A DNA stretch of 13,184 bases. Source: Anaerolineae bacterium. Its GTDB lineage: Bacteria > Chloroflexota > Anaerolineae > B4-G1. The stretch covers positions 1-13,184 of the forward strand of contig JAUWOI010000064.1 of assembly GCA_030612185.1 (NCBI GenBank), given 5' to 3'. Every line of letters begins with the position of its first letter. Position 1 is the first letter of the stretch. The notes below the pieces were generated by a model. The model was not told the origin of the DNA, ran no database searches, and saw only the letters and a list, made by a program, of their open reading frames with translations. Positions 1 through 7,936 of the stretch are shown here, piece by piece. Made by a program: the position numbers and the translations under genes.

Positions 1-1403
1 GCCACCGTCCCGAACGCGGCCGCGTACAGCAGCAAGAAGGGACCCATCCCATAGCGGCCGGTGACCAGGGCCAAGACTGCCGCTGTCAGTGCATAGAGGG
101 CCAGCACCACCTCACCGAAAGTACTACTGTCGGCCTTGAGCCGGTAACTGCTATCGACCCAGCGACCGGTTTGCCCCTCAAGCCGGAACTTGGGCGTGCG
201 GGCAAACGACCCACCCCAGCGAGTCAGCCCGCGCCACACCGCCTGTGTGTTACACCATGCAATGCCGATCCCAATCAGCACCAGCAGCGGGAAGGCCCAC
301 AACCGCCGTCTCCAATCGGGGTACGACTGCTGTTGGGAGACGGCGTAGACCAGTGGCGGTCCCAGGCACATCAGCCCCAGGCCGCTTAACGGGAGTTGCG
401 CAGGATCGGGCATCAGCAGCAGGGGCAGTGAAGCCAGCAGGAGCACAACCATCAGTGCATGGGCCAGGTAACTGCTCAGGTGCACCAGCGCCATCACCTT
501 CTGCCCCCACCTCAGCCGCCGATCGCGCAGGAGCGGCCAGGCCAGTTTGCGCAAGGTTTGCACCGATCCCTGCGCCCAGCGGGACTGCTGCCGCTTGAAA
601 GCCGCGATCTGGGGGGGTAACTCAGCCGGCGCGTCCGTCGTCGGCAGGTATAGACATTCCCAACCGGCCAACTGAGCACGGTAACTCAAGTCCAGGTCCT
701 CAGAGAGGGTATCGGCCTGCCACCCGCCGCTCTCCTCAATGCAACACCGTCGCCACACCCCAGCCGTGCCGTTGAAGTTCATCAACAATCCAGAGCGATA
801 TCGTCCAGCCTGCTCGACTACGAAGTGACCGTCGAGCGCCAACGCCTGGGCACGGGTCAAAGGGGAGTAGTCGGCGTTGAGGTACGACCAGCGCGTTTGC
901 ACCATGCCCAATCGTGAGTGCGCGAGGAAGTGGGGAACCGTCTGGAGCAGAAAGTCAGGATGGGGGCAGAAGTCAGCGTCGAAGATGGCGACGTACTCGC
1001 CACGGGCCCGAGATAGGCCCCAGGCCAGCGCCCCGGCTTTGAAGCCACTACGGTCGGGCCGTCGCAGAACCGTGATGTCCACCCCCTGCTCGCGGTGGAG
1101 TATCGCCTGCGCACGGGCCAGGCATGTCGTCTCATCGGTCGAATCGTCCAGGATCTGAATTTGCAGCCGGTCACGGGGGTAGTCGAGCGCGGCCACGCTG
1201 TCTATCACACGCTCGACCACGTGGAGTTCGTTGTACACGGGTACCTGCACGGTGACAGCCGGCAAGGCGGATTGATCTATGGGTGGAGTGGGGGCCACTT
1301 CCCGCCGGCGGCGCAGGTAGAGGAAGACCAGGATGAAGGAATTTAGCCCATAGATCGCCAACCAGAGAGCAACCAGGGCGTGAACGAGTGCCAGAAGTGT
1401 CAC
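1..1403 (-). CDS. Processive family 2 glycosyltransferase, membrane-bound, 3' end beyond window
   Basis: Reading from GTG at 1403 gives 467 codons with no stop before the window edge. The N-terminus has one membrane segment (about 5-30), then a GT-A catalytic domain. Visible motifs are LDDSTDE (DDS at 86-88), the DAD metal-binding motif at 142-144, the acceptor-side SEDLD (ED at 235-236), and QQSRW at 272-276, matching QxxRW of processive beta-glycan synthases such as BcsA and plant CslA. An RSGFKAGALA stretch near 118-127 and ARTPKF at 401-406 also fit this group. Hydrophobic segments at about 303-332, 340-356, 369-384 and from 430 onward follow. The enzyme should move sugar from a nucleotide-sugar onto a growing glycan at the inner membrane and perhaps export it; sugar and product cannot be read. 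The start is chosen because GTGA overlaps the cyclase stop (4 bp), implying translational coupling. Any C-terminal PilZ-like domain would lie outside the window. Confidence 0.9.
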   Translation of the reverse strand, partial: MTLLALVHALVALWLAIYGLNSFILVFLYLRRRREVAPTPPIDQSALPAVTVQVPVYNELHVVERVIDSVAALDYPRDRLQIQILDDSTDETTCLARAQAILHREQGVDITVLRRPDRSGFKAGALAWGLSRARGEYVAIFDADFCPHPDFLLQTVPHFLAHSRLGMVQTRWSYLNADYSPLTRAQALALDGHFVVEQAGRYRSGLLMNFNGTAGVWRRCCIEESGGWQADTLSEDLDLSYRAQLAGWECLYLPTTDAPAELPPQIAAFKRQQSRWAQGSVQTLRKLAWPLLRDRRLRWGQKVMALVHLSSYLAHALMVVLLLASLPLLLMPDPAQLPLSGLGLMCLGPPLVYAVSQQQSYPDWRRRLWAFPLLVLIGIGIAWCNTQAVWRGLTRWGGSFARTPKFRLEGQTGRWVDSSYRLKADSSTFGEVVLALYALTAAVLALVTGRYGMGPFLLLYAAAFGTV

Positions 1404-3112
1404 TTCAGCCCCAGCAGTTCATATACTGTGACTGGCTCGTTGATGCCCTCCAGTTTTATGGGCGTAAGTGGCCGGGCCTTGATGTACTTCCGTGCTCGCT
1501 GGTAGGCTGTATCTGTAAGCAGAATCTGCCCTGGGCTTGCAGCCTCTTGCAGACGGCGCGCCAGGTTCACGCTGGAACCGATGGCAGTGTAGTCCAGCCG
1601 CCGTGGAGTACCGATGTTGCCCACAACTGCATCACCAAGGCTGATGCCCACCCCATAAGCAAGCCGGCAGGCCGGGGGCATACGCTCGTGTAGGAGGGTG
1701 ATCCCCTCCTGTATCTTCAGCGCTGCCCGCACCGCGCGCAAGACGTGATCCGCCTGGGGAAGTGGCGCATTGAACAAGGCAACCACACAATCTCCCATGA
1801 ACTTATCGAGCGTCCCCTCCTCAGCCAGCACCGCCTCGGCACCGATGGCCAGGTACTGATTGAGCACCTCCACCAACGCCTCAGGCTCTTGCTGCTGGCT
1901 GAAGTCGGTGAAGCCACGGATATCCGCAAACATGCTGGTGATCTCCTGTCGCTGTCCACCCAGTTTCAGTTCATGGGGGTCGTCTGGAAGACGCTCGATG
2001 ACGGCCGGCGAGAGATAGCGCTGGAACAACTGATAGCGCGATTCCAGCCGGCGCTGTTCTGTGAGATCATCTATCACAATGGCGATACCTTGCGTCTCAT
2101 CGTTGGCATCTTTAAGGGGAGAGATACTGGTACGCAGGTTGACCTGGCCACGGCCGGGGAGTAACATCTCAGTCTCGAACCCCACCACCGGCTCTCCGTG
2201 TATCTTGACCTCTTCAACCAATGAGCGCAGTTCGCTCTCCAGCACCGGAAGGGCATCGGCGAAGCGTGAGCCGACGATGGTCGTCGCGGGCATCTGCAGG
2301 ATGCTCTTGGCAGCCCGGTTGAAGAGTATGATCCGATCCTGAACGTCGGTGGTGATGACGCCACTGGTGATGGAGGCGAAGATGTTGTCCCTCAACACCT
2401 TGGCGTCGGCAATCCTCTCAAACAGGCGGGCGTTCTCGATGCGCACCGCTGCCTGACCGGCGAAGGTGGTGAGCAGGTCACGGTCCCGGTCGGAAAAGAG
2501 GCCAGCGCGGATGCGGTTGTCGGCGTAGATCACTCCGGTGACCCGCCCATGCGCTCTGAGCGGCGCACACAGGATGGAGCGCAGGTTGTAACCGATGACG
2601 CTCTCCTGTGCCTTGAAGCGCGGGTCCATCTGTGCGTTGGTCGTGACGACAGGCTCGCCGCTGGTGGCCACCTGCTTGACAATGCTCCGGCTGATATCGA
2701 ACGAGGAGGCGGTGATGGTCTCACGGTCCATATTACGAGCAGCCCGGAACTCTAACTCGCCCGTCTCCGGGTCAACGAGCATCAGGAAGGCACGCTCAGC
2801 CTCCGTGAGACGGATAATCTGGTCCATCACCTCGTTCAGAACCTCCGCCAAATCCAGGGAGGAGCCGATCGCTTGGCTGATGCCGTACAAGGCTGCTAGT
2901 TCGCCCCGCTCAAGCGCCAAGGCTGCCAGTTCATGTTCGAAACGCGCCAGCCTTTCCCGTAAAGCCGGTAGACGCTGATAAAGCTGCGCCTCCACCGGAG
3001 CACCGGCGTCATAGTGCTGAGCGAGAATAAGGGCAATCTGAGTCAGTTCATCACGCAGGGCAGCGATGTCGCCCTGGCTCAGAACCGTGGTCTTGGAAGA
3101 ATTCTCGGCCAT
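1400..3112 (-). CDS. Class III adenylate/guanylate cyclase with GAF and PAS sensory domains
   Basis: A 570-residue cytosolic signalling enzyme with no membrane segment. Order: a helical N-terminus (about 10-75), a GAF domain (about 75-230), a PAS-like domain (about 240-355), and a C-terminal class III cyclase domain (about 385-565). The catalytic set is complete: metal-binding aspartates D397 (FADIRG) and D441 (KFMGD), purine-selecting K437 and T509 (DYTAIG), and transition-state residues N516 and R520 (VNLARR). A Lys/Thr pair fits ATP use, as in cyanobacterial CyaC-type enzymes, so cAMP is the likely product. The ligand of the GAF/PAS part is unknown. An in-frame ATG 13 codons upstream (3151) is rejected because AGGGGGA lies 6 nt before the 3112 ATG and a good -10 box overlaps the longer start. 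The gene shares a GTGA overlap with the downstream glycosyltransferase, so the two are probably one operon. Confidence 0.93.
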   Translation of the reverse strand: MAENSSKTTVLSQGDIAALRDELTQIALILAQHYDAGAPVEAQLYQRLPALRERLARFEHELAALALERGELAALYGISQAIGSSLDLAEVLNEVMDQIIRLTEAERAFLMLVDPETGELEFRAARNMDRETITASSFDISRSIVKQVATSGEPVVTTNAQMDPRFKAQESVIGYNLRSILCAPLRAHGRVTGVIYADNRIRAGLFSDRDRDLLTTFAGQAAVRIENARLFERIADAKVLRDNIFASITSGVITTDVQDRIILFNRAAKSILQMPATTIVGSRFADALPVLESELRSLVEEVKIHGEPVVGFETEMLLPGRGQVNLRTSISPLKDANDETQGIAIVIDDLTEQRRLESRYQLFQRYLSPAVIERLPDDPHELKLGGQRQEITSMFADIRGFTDFSQQQEPEALVEVLNQYLAIGAEAVLAEEGTLDKFMGDCVVALFNAPLPQADHVLRAVRAALKIQEGITLLHERMPPACRLAYGVGISLGDAVVGNIGTPRRLDYTAIGSSVNLARRLQEAASPGQILLTDTAYQRARKYIKARPLTPIKLEGINEPVTVYELLGLK

Positions 3113-3118
3113 CCTAGG

Positions 3119-3125
3119 TCCCCCT
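3119..3125 (-). promoter_or_regulatory. Ribosome binding site deciding the cyclase start
   Basis: On the minus strand AGGGGGA sits 6 nt before the ATG at 3112. The alternative ATG at 3151 has no comparable purine tract upstream, so this site favours the shorter 570-residue product. Confidence 0.7.
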
Positions 3126-3139
3126 GATAGAGTGACGGC

Positions 3140-3168
3140 ATTATACCGCATCTTTCTTACTCAAGCAA
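3140..3168 (-). promoter_or_regulatory. Proximal sigma70-type promoter of the cyclase-glycosyltransferase operon
   Basis: Minus-strand TTGCTT (3163-3168), a 17-bp spacer, and a perfect TATAAT (3140-3145). Transcription would start near 3133, leaving a leader of about 20 nt before the 3112 ATG that still contains the ribosome binding site. The start site is predicted from sequence only. Confidence 0.6.
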
Positions 3169-3193
3169 AAACCGCCACCAAGCAACAGTTGTA

Positions 3194-3222
3194 ATTATAA
3201 CGGACAATTGACATGAAGACAA
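3194..3222 (-). promoter_or_regulatory. Distal sigma70-type promoter of the cyclase-glycosyltransferase operon
   Basis: Minus-strand TTGTCT (3217-3222), 17-bp spacer, perfect TATAAT (3194-3199). It lies 54 bp upstream of the proximal promoter, giving a tandem arrangement. A near-perfect 14-bp palindrome, GTTGTAATTATAAC (3188-3201, 12 of 14 symmetric positions), covers its -10 box and could be a repressor site, although AT-rich promoter DNA produces such symmetry easily. Confidence 0.55.
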
Positions 3223-3239
3223 CACAGGGCCAGCACCTC

Positions 3240-3268
3240 TTGCCTCAACCAGCGATTTCCGCTATACT
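3240..3268 (+). promoter_or_regulatory. Promoter of the DinB-superfamily gene
   Basis: TTGCCT (3240-3245), exactly 17 bp, then TATACT (3263-3268). The start of transcription should be near 3275, giving a leader of about 24 nt with AAGGAGG at 3286-3292, 6 nt before the ATG. It diverges from the cyclase promoters, with 17 bp between the two -35 boxes. Confidence 0.65.
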
Positions 3269-3298
3269 TACTGTCGAAGCCAACTAAGGAGGTGTCAA

Positions 3299-3772
3299 AT
3301 GGGCAAAAGTGTGGACAAACTGGTGACACGGATGCACAAGGGGAGCCGCAAGACAGTGGAGATTCTAGGCCGCCTGAGCGACGATCAGTGGAAAATGGTG
3401 CTCTACGAGGGGCCGCCAGCCTGGACGGTGCGCGACTTACTGGCTCACTTTCTTTCGGCTGAAGAAGGGCTGCTACAAATCGCGCAGGACATCGCAGCAG
3501 GCGGACCCGGTGCGCCCGAGGGCTTCGACTACGACGAGTTCAACGCCCGTGAGCAGGCCCGGCTGGCAGGTCTGTCGCCGGATAAGTTGCTGGCCGACTT
3601 GGCACTTGCTCGTGAAGCGACCATCGCGTGGGTGGCGGGGCTGGACGAGACCGATTTGGACCAGGTGGGTCACCATCCAGCACTGGGGGAAATCACACTG
3701 GAGATCTTCATCAACGCCCTCTACGGCCACCAGTTGCTGCATATGCGCGATCTGCAGCGCCTGTTGGCATAA
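3299..3772 (+). CDS. DinB-superfamily (mycothiol-dependent maleylpyruvate isomerase-like) protein
   Basis: A 157-residue, mainly helical soluble protein whose size fits single-domain DinB/YfiT-like four-helix-bundle proteins. The fold family binds a divalent metal through three histidines. Candidates here are H50 in the sequence WTVRDLLAHF and the pair H144/H148 in YGHQLLHMRD, an HxxxH motif near the C-terminus as expected. Members include thiol-dependent transferases and isomerases, but many have no known substrate, so no reaction is assigned. The start is secure: AAGGAGG is 6 nt before the ATG. It stands alone on the plus strand, divergent from the cyclase operon and converging on the murJ-like gene with only 16 nt between the stop codons and no evident terminator there. 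Confidence 0.82.
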   Translation: MGKSVDKLVTRMHKGSRKTVEILGRLSDDQWKMVLYEGPPAWTVRDLLAHFLSAEEGLLQIAQDIAAGGPGAPEGFDYDEFNAREQARLAGLSPDKLLADLALAREATIAWVAGLDETDLDQVGHHPALGEITLEIFINALYGHQLLHMRDLQRLLA

Positions 3773-3788
3773 AGTGCCGCGTCGCCGT

Positions 3789-5345
3789 TCACCTGTTCCG
3801 CTTCAGTAGCAACCACAGCAACTCGTGCATCTCCTCGCTGCCCAAGAGGAGCGCCGCTAACACGTAGGTCGCAACTCCCACCACCAACCCGCCCACGCTG
3901 GTCACAAGCAGCCCCGCATTGGGCAGCAAAGCGTGGAAGCCAATCACCGCCGCTCCCATAAACAGCGACGCTGCCCCCGTTCGCGCCAGCGACACGCCTA
4001 GAGCCTGCCCCTCGATCCCGGTCAGTCGCCGCCGCGCCACTAGCAGCAGGATCACCACTTGTAACCCGGCCCCCAGCGAATTGGACAAGGCGATGCCCCC
4101 GTGGGCGAGGGATGACAGCAGCAGCCATCCCATCCCTGCGTTCACAATCAGCCCGCCCAGCGCTGCCCACAACGGCGTCCACATATCCCGCTGGGCGTAG
4201 AACAGCCGGCCAACCACCTCCAACGCGCTGTGGGTCACCAGACCCAAGGCGAAGAACTGCAATGCCCGGTAGACCCGGCCCGTGGCAGTCGCGTCGAACT
4301 CGCCACGTTGGAAAAAGAGCACCGTCAGAGGGCGACCCATCAGGAGCAGTCCAACCGCCGCTGGCACCGCGAGCGCCAACACCAGCCGCAGCGCCCAGGA
4401 GGCTGTGCGGCGCAGCCCATCCCTGTCGCCGGCATTGGCCCGTTCCACCAGTGTTGGGAAGACAGTCAGCCCCATCGCCGTGCCAATGATCGTCTCCGGG
4501 AACTGCATCAGCCGCCAGCCATACTCGTAGGCGGAGATCGCCCCCACCGGCAGCCGCGAACCCAGGAAGGTGGGGAGAACGAAGTTAAGGTAGGTGGCTC
4601 CCAGTCCTAGAACCCGCGGCACCATCAGCGCCAGCACCGCTCGCAGGTCAGGGGGACGCAGGGGGGGCCACCAGCGGGCGCGGTAGCGGATCAGCCCCGG
4701 CGTCTGGATCAGAAAGTGGCCCACGGTACCCGCAAGTCCACCCCAGGCCAGCCCAAAGATTCCCCAGCGAGGGGCCAAGAGCACTGCTCCCGCCAGACGG
4801 CCTAGCGTGTAGCAAATCGGGGCGGCGGCTGGGAGCAGAAAGTGCTGGTGGGCTTGGAGAGCGCTCATCACGATACCGCTGACGCTTGAGATGAGGGTCT
4901 GGAGCAGCACCAGCCGCATCAATCGTGCCGCCAGGGCCATCGTCTCGACGTCAAAGCCCGGAGCGACGGCGCGGACAACCTGGGGGGCAAAAACAGCCGC
5001 CACTACACTCATCCCCGCCACGATCAGGAGCACCCAGTTAATCACCGCCGCGACCAGCCGCCAGACTTTCTCCTGGTCATCCCGGGCGATGCGGGCCGAG
5101 AGAATGGGGATGAGGGCGGTCGCCATCGCGCTTCCCGCGACGACGGTGAAGAGGCCATCCGGAAGTTCGAAGGCGGCGTAGTAGGCATCGAGTTCGGCGG
5201 AGGCACCGAAGGCGTGACCGATGGCAGCATCGCGCACAATCCCTAGCAGTTTGTCGATGGCGAAGAAGAAGGCGACCAGCACGGCAGGGCGGGCGACATA
5301 GGGACTGGATGCTGGATACTGGTTGCTGGTTGCTGGCATATCCAT
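3789..5345 (-). CDS. murJ: MurJ/MviN-family lipid II flippase
   Basis: A 518-residue polytopic membrane protein of the MOP superfamily, at the usual length for the family and with about 14 hydrophobic segments. The N-terminal signature is clear: KLLGIVRDAAIGHAFGAS (about 32-49) followed by LDAYYAAFELPD, with D53 matching the conserved Asp of the family. MurJ turns lipid-linked peptidoglycan precursor to the outer face of the membrane. The double Arg that E. coli MurJ carries after its LPN motif is not present; the aligned stretch reads LPDGLFTVVAG. The flippase name therefore rests on family membership, and transport of another lipid-linked saccharide is possible. The first roughly 18 residues are a poorly conserved tail written largely by a heptanucleotide repeat. 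No good Shine-Dalgarno precedes the ATG at 5345; ATG at 5339 is an alternative start. It is probably monocistronic, with its own promoter. Confidence 0.85.
   Translation of the reverse strand: MDMPATSNQYPASSPYVARPAVLVAFFFAIDKLLGIVRDAAIGHAFGASAELDAYYAAFELPDGLFTVVAGSAMATALIPILSARIARDDQEKVWRLVAAVINWVLLIVAGMSVVAAVFAPQVVRAVAPGFDVETMALAARLMRLVLLQTLISSVSGIVMSALQAHQHFLLPAAAPICYTLGRLAGAVLLAPRWGIFGLAWGGLAGTVGHFLIQTPGLIRYRARWWPPLRPPDLRAVLALMVPRVLGLGATYLNFVLPTFLGSRLPVGAISAYEYGWRLMQFPETIIGTAMGLTVFPTLVERANAGDRDGLRRTASWALRLVLALAVPAAVGLLLMGRPLTVLFFQRGEFDATATGRVYRALQFFALGLVTHSALEVVGRLFYAQRDMWTPLWAALGGLIVNAGMGWLLLSSLAHGGIALSNSLGAGLQVVILLLVARRRLTGIEGQALGVSLARTGAASLFMGAAVIGFHALLPNAGLLVTSVGGLVVGVATYVLAALLLGSEEMHELLWLLLKRNR
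5302..5336 (-). repeat. Five degenerate heptanucleotide repeats in the murJ 5' coding end
   Basis: On the minus strand five consecutive 7-mers begin with CCAG: CCAGCAA, CCAGCAA, CCAGTAT, CCAGCAT, CCAGTCC. They encode part of the variable N-terminal tail directly after codon 3. A 7-nt unit cycles through all reading frames, so a gain or loss of one unit would shift the frame of this start. Confidence 0.7.
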
Positions 5346-5355
5346 CGCAGGCCCA

Positions 5356-5385
5356 ATTATCGCATCTCTGGCCTGAATTTGTCAA
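5356..5385 (-). promoter_or_regulatory. murJ promoter
   Basis: Minus-strand TTGACA (5380-5385, perfect), an 18-bp spacer and GATAAT (5356-5361) with TG one base upstream (extended -10). Transcription should start near 5349, only about 4 nt before the ATG at 5345, suggesting an almost leaderless mRNA. It sits 11 bp beyond the stop of the upstream exporter operon. Confidence 0.65.
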
Positions 5386-5396
5386 GTTTGTGTCCT

Positions 5397-6659
5397 TTAC
5401 TCAAACCTGAAACGCCACCTGGCGACCAGGAAAAAAACGACGCCCATTGCCAACAGGATGCCGATCTCTGGCAATATCTGGACAAAGGTCGCGTTTTCCG
5501 CCATCAGGCGGTAGTAACCCTCGAGAGCGTGGCCGTGCGGCGTGAGACTTGACAGCACGCCCATGAATCCCTCTGTGCGGGTGAGGGGCGTCGCCGACAT
5601 GGCGATGCAACCGCCGATGCCCCCCAGGACGAAGCCCAGCACCGTGCCGATGTTATCCGCCTGTTGGGCTGTCCCCGATAGTGCGGCAACCAGCATACCC
5701 AAGGCGGTCGCGACCAGGGCCAGTGCGAGAGTGAGCAGCACCAGGGCCACGGGCGATTTACCCAGCGGCATATCGAAGAGGATGTTTGCCACGCCAAATA
5801 GCACGACCACTTGCAGGCAGACCAGCAACATGTAGGCCAGCATCTTCCCGGCGATGATGGCCCCGCGTGGGATAGGCGCTGCCAGCAAGCGGCGGAGCGT
5901 GCCTGCTTCGCGCTCGTTCAGGAGGGAAGCCCCGGACATCCCGACGGTGAAAAAGACAAACATCACAGTGATGCCAGGGAACATCAGGGCGAAGAAGGTA
6001 GTGATTCCACCTTCGATTTTTGCCCCTTCCAGGTCCTCGCTGGTGACAACGATAGCGGGGTTCCGGCGCATCTCGTTCAACCTGGTCATGATGACACCCA
6101 GGTTCTGTGCCTCTACGGCGCGGAGGACCTCGGCACCAGCGTCGGCGAGCATGCCTGACTCATCCAGGATGGTGCGGATGCCGTACTGCACCTCGCCCCA
6201 GATCGTCACCTCGGCCACCACCTGGTTCATGATCCCGGTGACGATGCTGGCGCTCTCTGGCTGGGCCGGATCCACGATGACCTCGATGGCCGTGGGTGTG
6301 TAGGCATTGATCTTCTGGGTAAAGTCGGCAGGGATGAGGATGGCTGCCGTTGCCTCGCCATCTGCTACCCGCTGCTCGGCGTCAGCGACCATGTCAAAGG
6401 TCTCGATTTGCAGTTCGTCAATACCCTTCAGGGCCTTAGCCACCTCCACTCCAAAGATACCAGCATCTTCGTTGACCAGGCAGACGTCCAACAAGATGGT
6501 CGGATCATCCCCATTGCCGGCCATTTTCAGATTGATGCCCCCATAGAGTGAGCCGAAGAGGAGCGGCAGCAAGAAGAGCACCGCCAGCGAACCGCGATCC
6601 TTGCTGATCAGTTGAATCTCCTTCCAGGCGACGGATAAGGTATGGGAAATTGCGCTCAT
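5397..6659 (-). CDS. ABC-2 type exporter permease 2
   Basis: A 420-residue integral membrane subunit. Layout is typical of the YhgE/ABC2_membrane_3 type: one N-terminal membrane helix (about 24-42, containing LAVLFLLPLLFG), a large extracytoplasmic domain (about 45-225), then a cluster of membrane helices from about 226 to the C-terminus. The cytoplasmic coupling sequence NEREAGTLRRLLAAPIPR (about 249-266) is where such permeases meet the ATPase. A MSAISHTL start has AGGAG 7 nt upstream. It lies 23 nt after permease 1 and shares with it the N-terminal pattern KDRG...LFLLPLLF and the LRRLLAAP/FRRLLAAP coupling motif, so the two are paralogues and probably form a heterodimer with the ATPase. 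The substrate cannot be told; antimicrobial or lipid export is common for this type. Confidence 0.9.
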   Translation of the reverse strand: MSAISHTLSVAWKEIQLISKDRGSLAVLFLLPLLFGSLYGGINLKMAGNGDDPTILLDVCLVNEDAGIFGVEVAKALKGIDELQIETFDMVADAEQRVADGEATAAILIPADFTQKINAYTPTAIEVIVDPAQPESASIVTGIMNQVVAEVTIWGEVQYGIRTILDESGMLADAGAEVLRAVEAQNLGVIMTRLNEMRRNPAIVVTSEDLEGAKIEGGITTFFALMFPGITVMFVFFTVGMSGASLLNEREAGTLRRLLAAPIPRGAIIAGKMLAYMLLVCLQVVVLFGVANILFDMPLGKSPVALVLLTLALALVATALGMLVAALSGTAQQADNIGTVLGFVLGGIGGCIAMSATPLTRTEGFMGVLSSLTPHGHALEGYYRLMAENATFVQILPEIGILLAMGVVFFLVARWRFRFE

Positions 6660-6682
6660 GATTGTTCTCCTGATTCTCTGAA

Positions 6683-7930
6683 CTAGTTGAAGTCAAACCG
6701 CCACAGCCCGATGACGAAGAAGAGCGCGGTGAAGGCCAGCAGTGCGGCCATCTCCGTGGTCACATCGGCCAGTCCCAACCCGCGGACCAATAGATCGTTA
6801 AAGGCGCGGTTGGCCCAATAGTGCGGCACGATCTTGGGCAGCGGGCCGAGGAAGTTTTCCAGGATAAACAGCGGTACGAAGCAGCCGCCGAGGATGCCCA
6901 TGACCCACAGGAAAACGCTGCTCAATCCGCCGATCTGGTTTTCGGTGCGGGCGATGGCGGCGATGAGGATGCCGAAAGCGCTGGAACAGAGCGCGACCAG
7001 CACGGCGACGATGACCACCGCCAGCGGCGCGTCGCCCAGCGTCATTGGGGTTAGTCCCAACAGGCGCATCCCGATGATGCCAAAGGCGAAGATAACGGCG
7101 GTTTGGATCAGTCCCGTCATGAAGTTGGGAATCATCTTGCCCGCCAACAGGGATGCTTTGCTCATCGGGGCGGCCAACAGGCGGCGGAACGAACCGACTT
7201 TCTTCTCGTCGTAGATGGAGCGCGCCGTTGCCTGGCCCGTCAGGAAGACGAACAGAACGGTGAAGCCAGGCACAGCCAATTGGACGGCGTCCGGCATTTC
7301 CTCTCGCTCCCCCTCAGGCTGTCCTGGGACCGTCTGCACCACCGCCACGAGCGGCTGTGTTCGAGAACGCTCGAACTGGCTGCGAGCCTGCGCCATCGTC
7401 CGCTCCGCTGTGAAGACCTGGAATTCCTCGGGCGCGTTCGCTTGCATGGCGCCCATCTGCTGCAGGCTGGCGAGAATCTGGCTCTCCAGAGACATATCCC
7501 GGGCCACGCCTTCTATAACCAGCCGCACGGCCTCGGTTTCTTCGGGGTCCGCGTCGGGATAGTTGACGAAACGCAGCGTCACCTGGTGATTGTCCGCCAT
7601 GTCGGCTGTGAAGATTGCCGGGATAGTCAGCACGCGGGCGAGTTTGTTCTCATCCAGGAGGGACTGTGCCTCCGCCTGCTCGTAGCGCTCGACGCGCACG
7701 CCACCGGCTGCGTCCAGGCCGTCGAGCAGCGTCTGCGCCGCCTCGCCTCCGTCGAGGTTTACCACCGGCAGCAGGATGCGGGTATCTTCCTCCCCGCCGC
7801 TACCTATCGCTGCCAGTGCGCCACTGAACACGACGATGAACAGCAAGGGCAGCAGGAAGAGTTGGACCACTGCGCCACGATCTTTGAAGAAGATTCGCAT
7901 GTCTTTAAGCGCTATGTTTAATGCGTTCAT
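6683..7930 (-). CDS. ABC-2 type exporter permease 1
   Basis: A 415-residue paralogue of the next gene, with the same plan: an N-terminal membrane helix (about 21-42), a long outer domain (about 43-215) rich in charged and Gln residues, then the coupling sequence YDEKKVGSFRRLLAAPMSK (about 237-255) and a run of hydrophobic segments to the C-terminus, which ends in WRFDFN (compare WRFRFE in permease 2). The start at 7930 is 6 nt after the ATPase stop, and a GGGAG tract within the end of the ATPase gene serves as ribosome binding site. Together with the ATPase and permease 2 it should form an exporter in the cytoplasmic membrane. The product could equally be described as a daunorubicin/lipid-type ABC permease; the sequence gives no substrate. 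Confidence 0.9.
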   Translation of the reverse strand: MNALNIALKDMRIFFKDRGAVVQLFLLPLLFIVVFSGALAAIGSGGEEDTRILLPVVNLDGGEAAQTLLDGLDAAGGVRVERYEQAEAQSLLDENKLARVLTIPAIFTADMADNHQVTLRFVNYPDADPEETEAVRLVIEGVARDMSLESQILASLQQMGAMQANAPEEFQVFTAERTMAQARSQFERSRTQPLVAVVQTVPGQPEGEREEMPDAVQLAVPGFTVLFVFLTGQATARSIYDEKKVGSFRRLLAAPMSKASLLAGKMIPNFMTGLIQTAVIFAFGIIGMRLLGLTPMTLGDAPLAVVIVAVLVALCSSAFGILIAAIARTENQIGGLSSVFLWVMGILGGCFVPLFILENFLGPLPKIVPHYWANRAFNDLLVRGLGLADVTTEMAALLAFTALFFVIGLWRFDFN

Positions 7931-7936
7931 CGCTTC

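Noticed and set aside
3113..3151. Longer cyclase start at the ATG at 3151
   Set aside because: It has no ribosome binding site and its first codons overlap the proximal -10 box; the ATG at 3112 has AGGGGGA at 6 nt.
5346..5396. Terminator between the exporter operon and murJ
   Set aside because: No inverted repeat with a T tract is visible in these 51 bp, so read-through from the exporter operon into murJ is possible.
7103..7921. Long plus-strand open frame opposite permease 1
   Set aside because: It is antisense to a clear ABC permease, has no family features, and mirrors the codon bias of the real gene. Similar plus-strand frames elsewhere were left out for the same reason.
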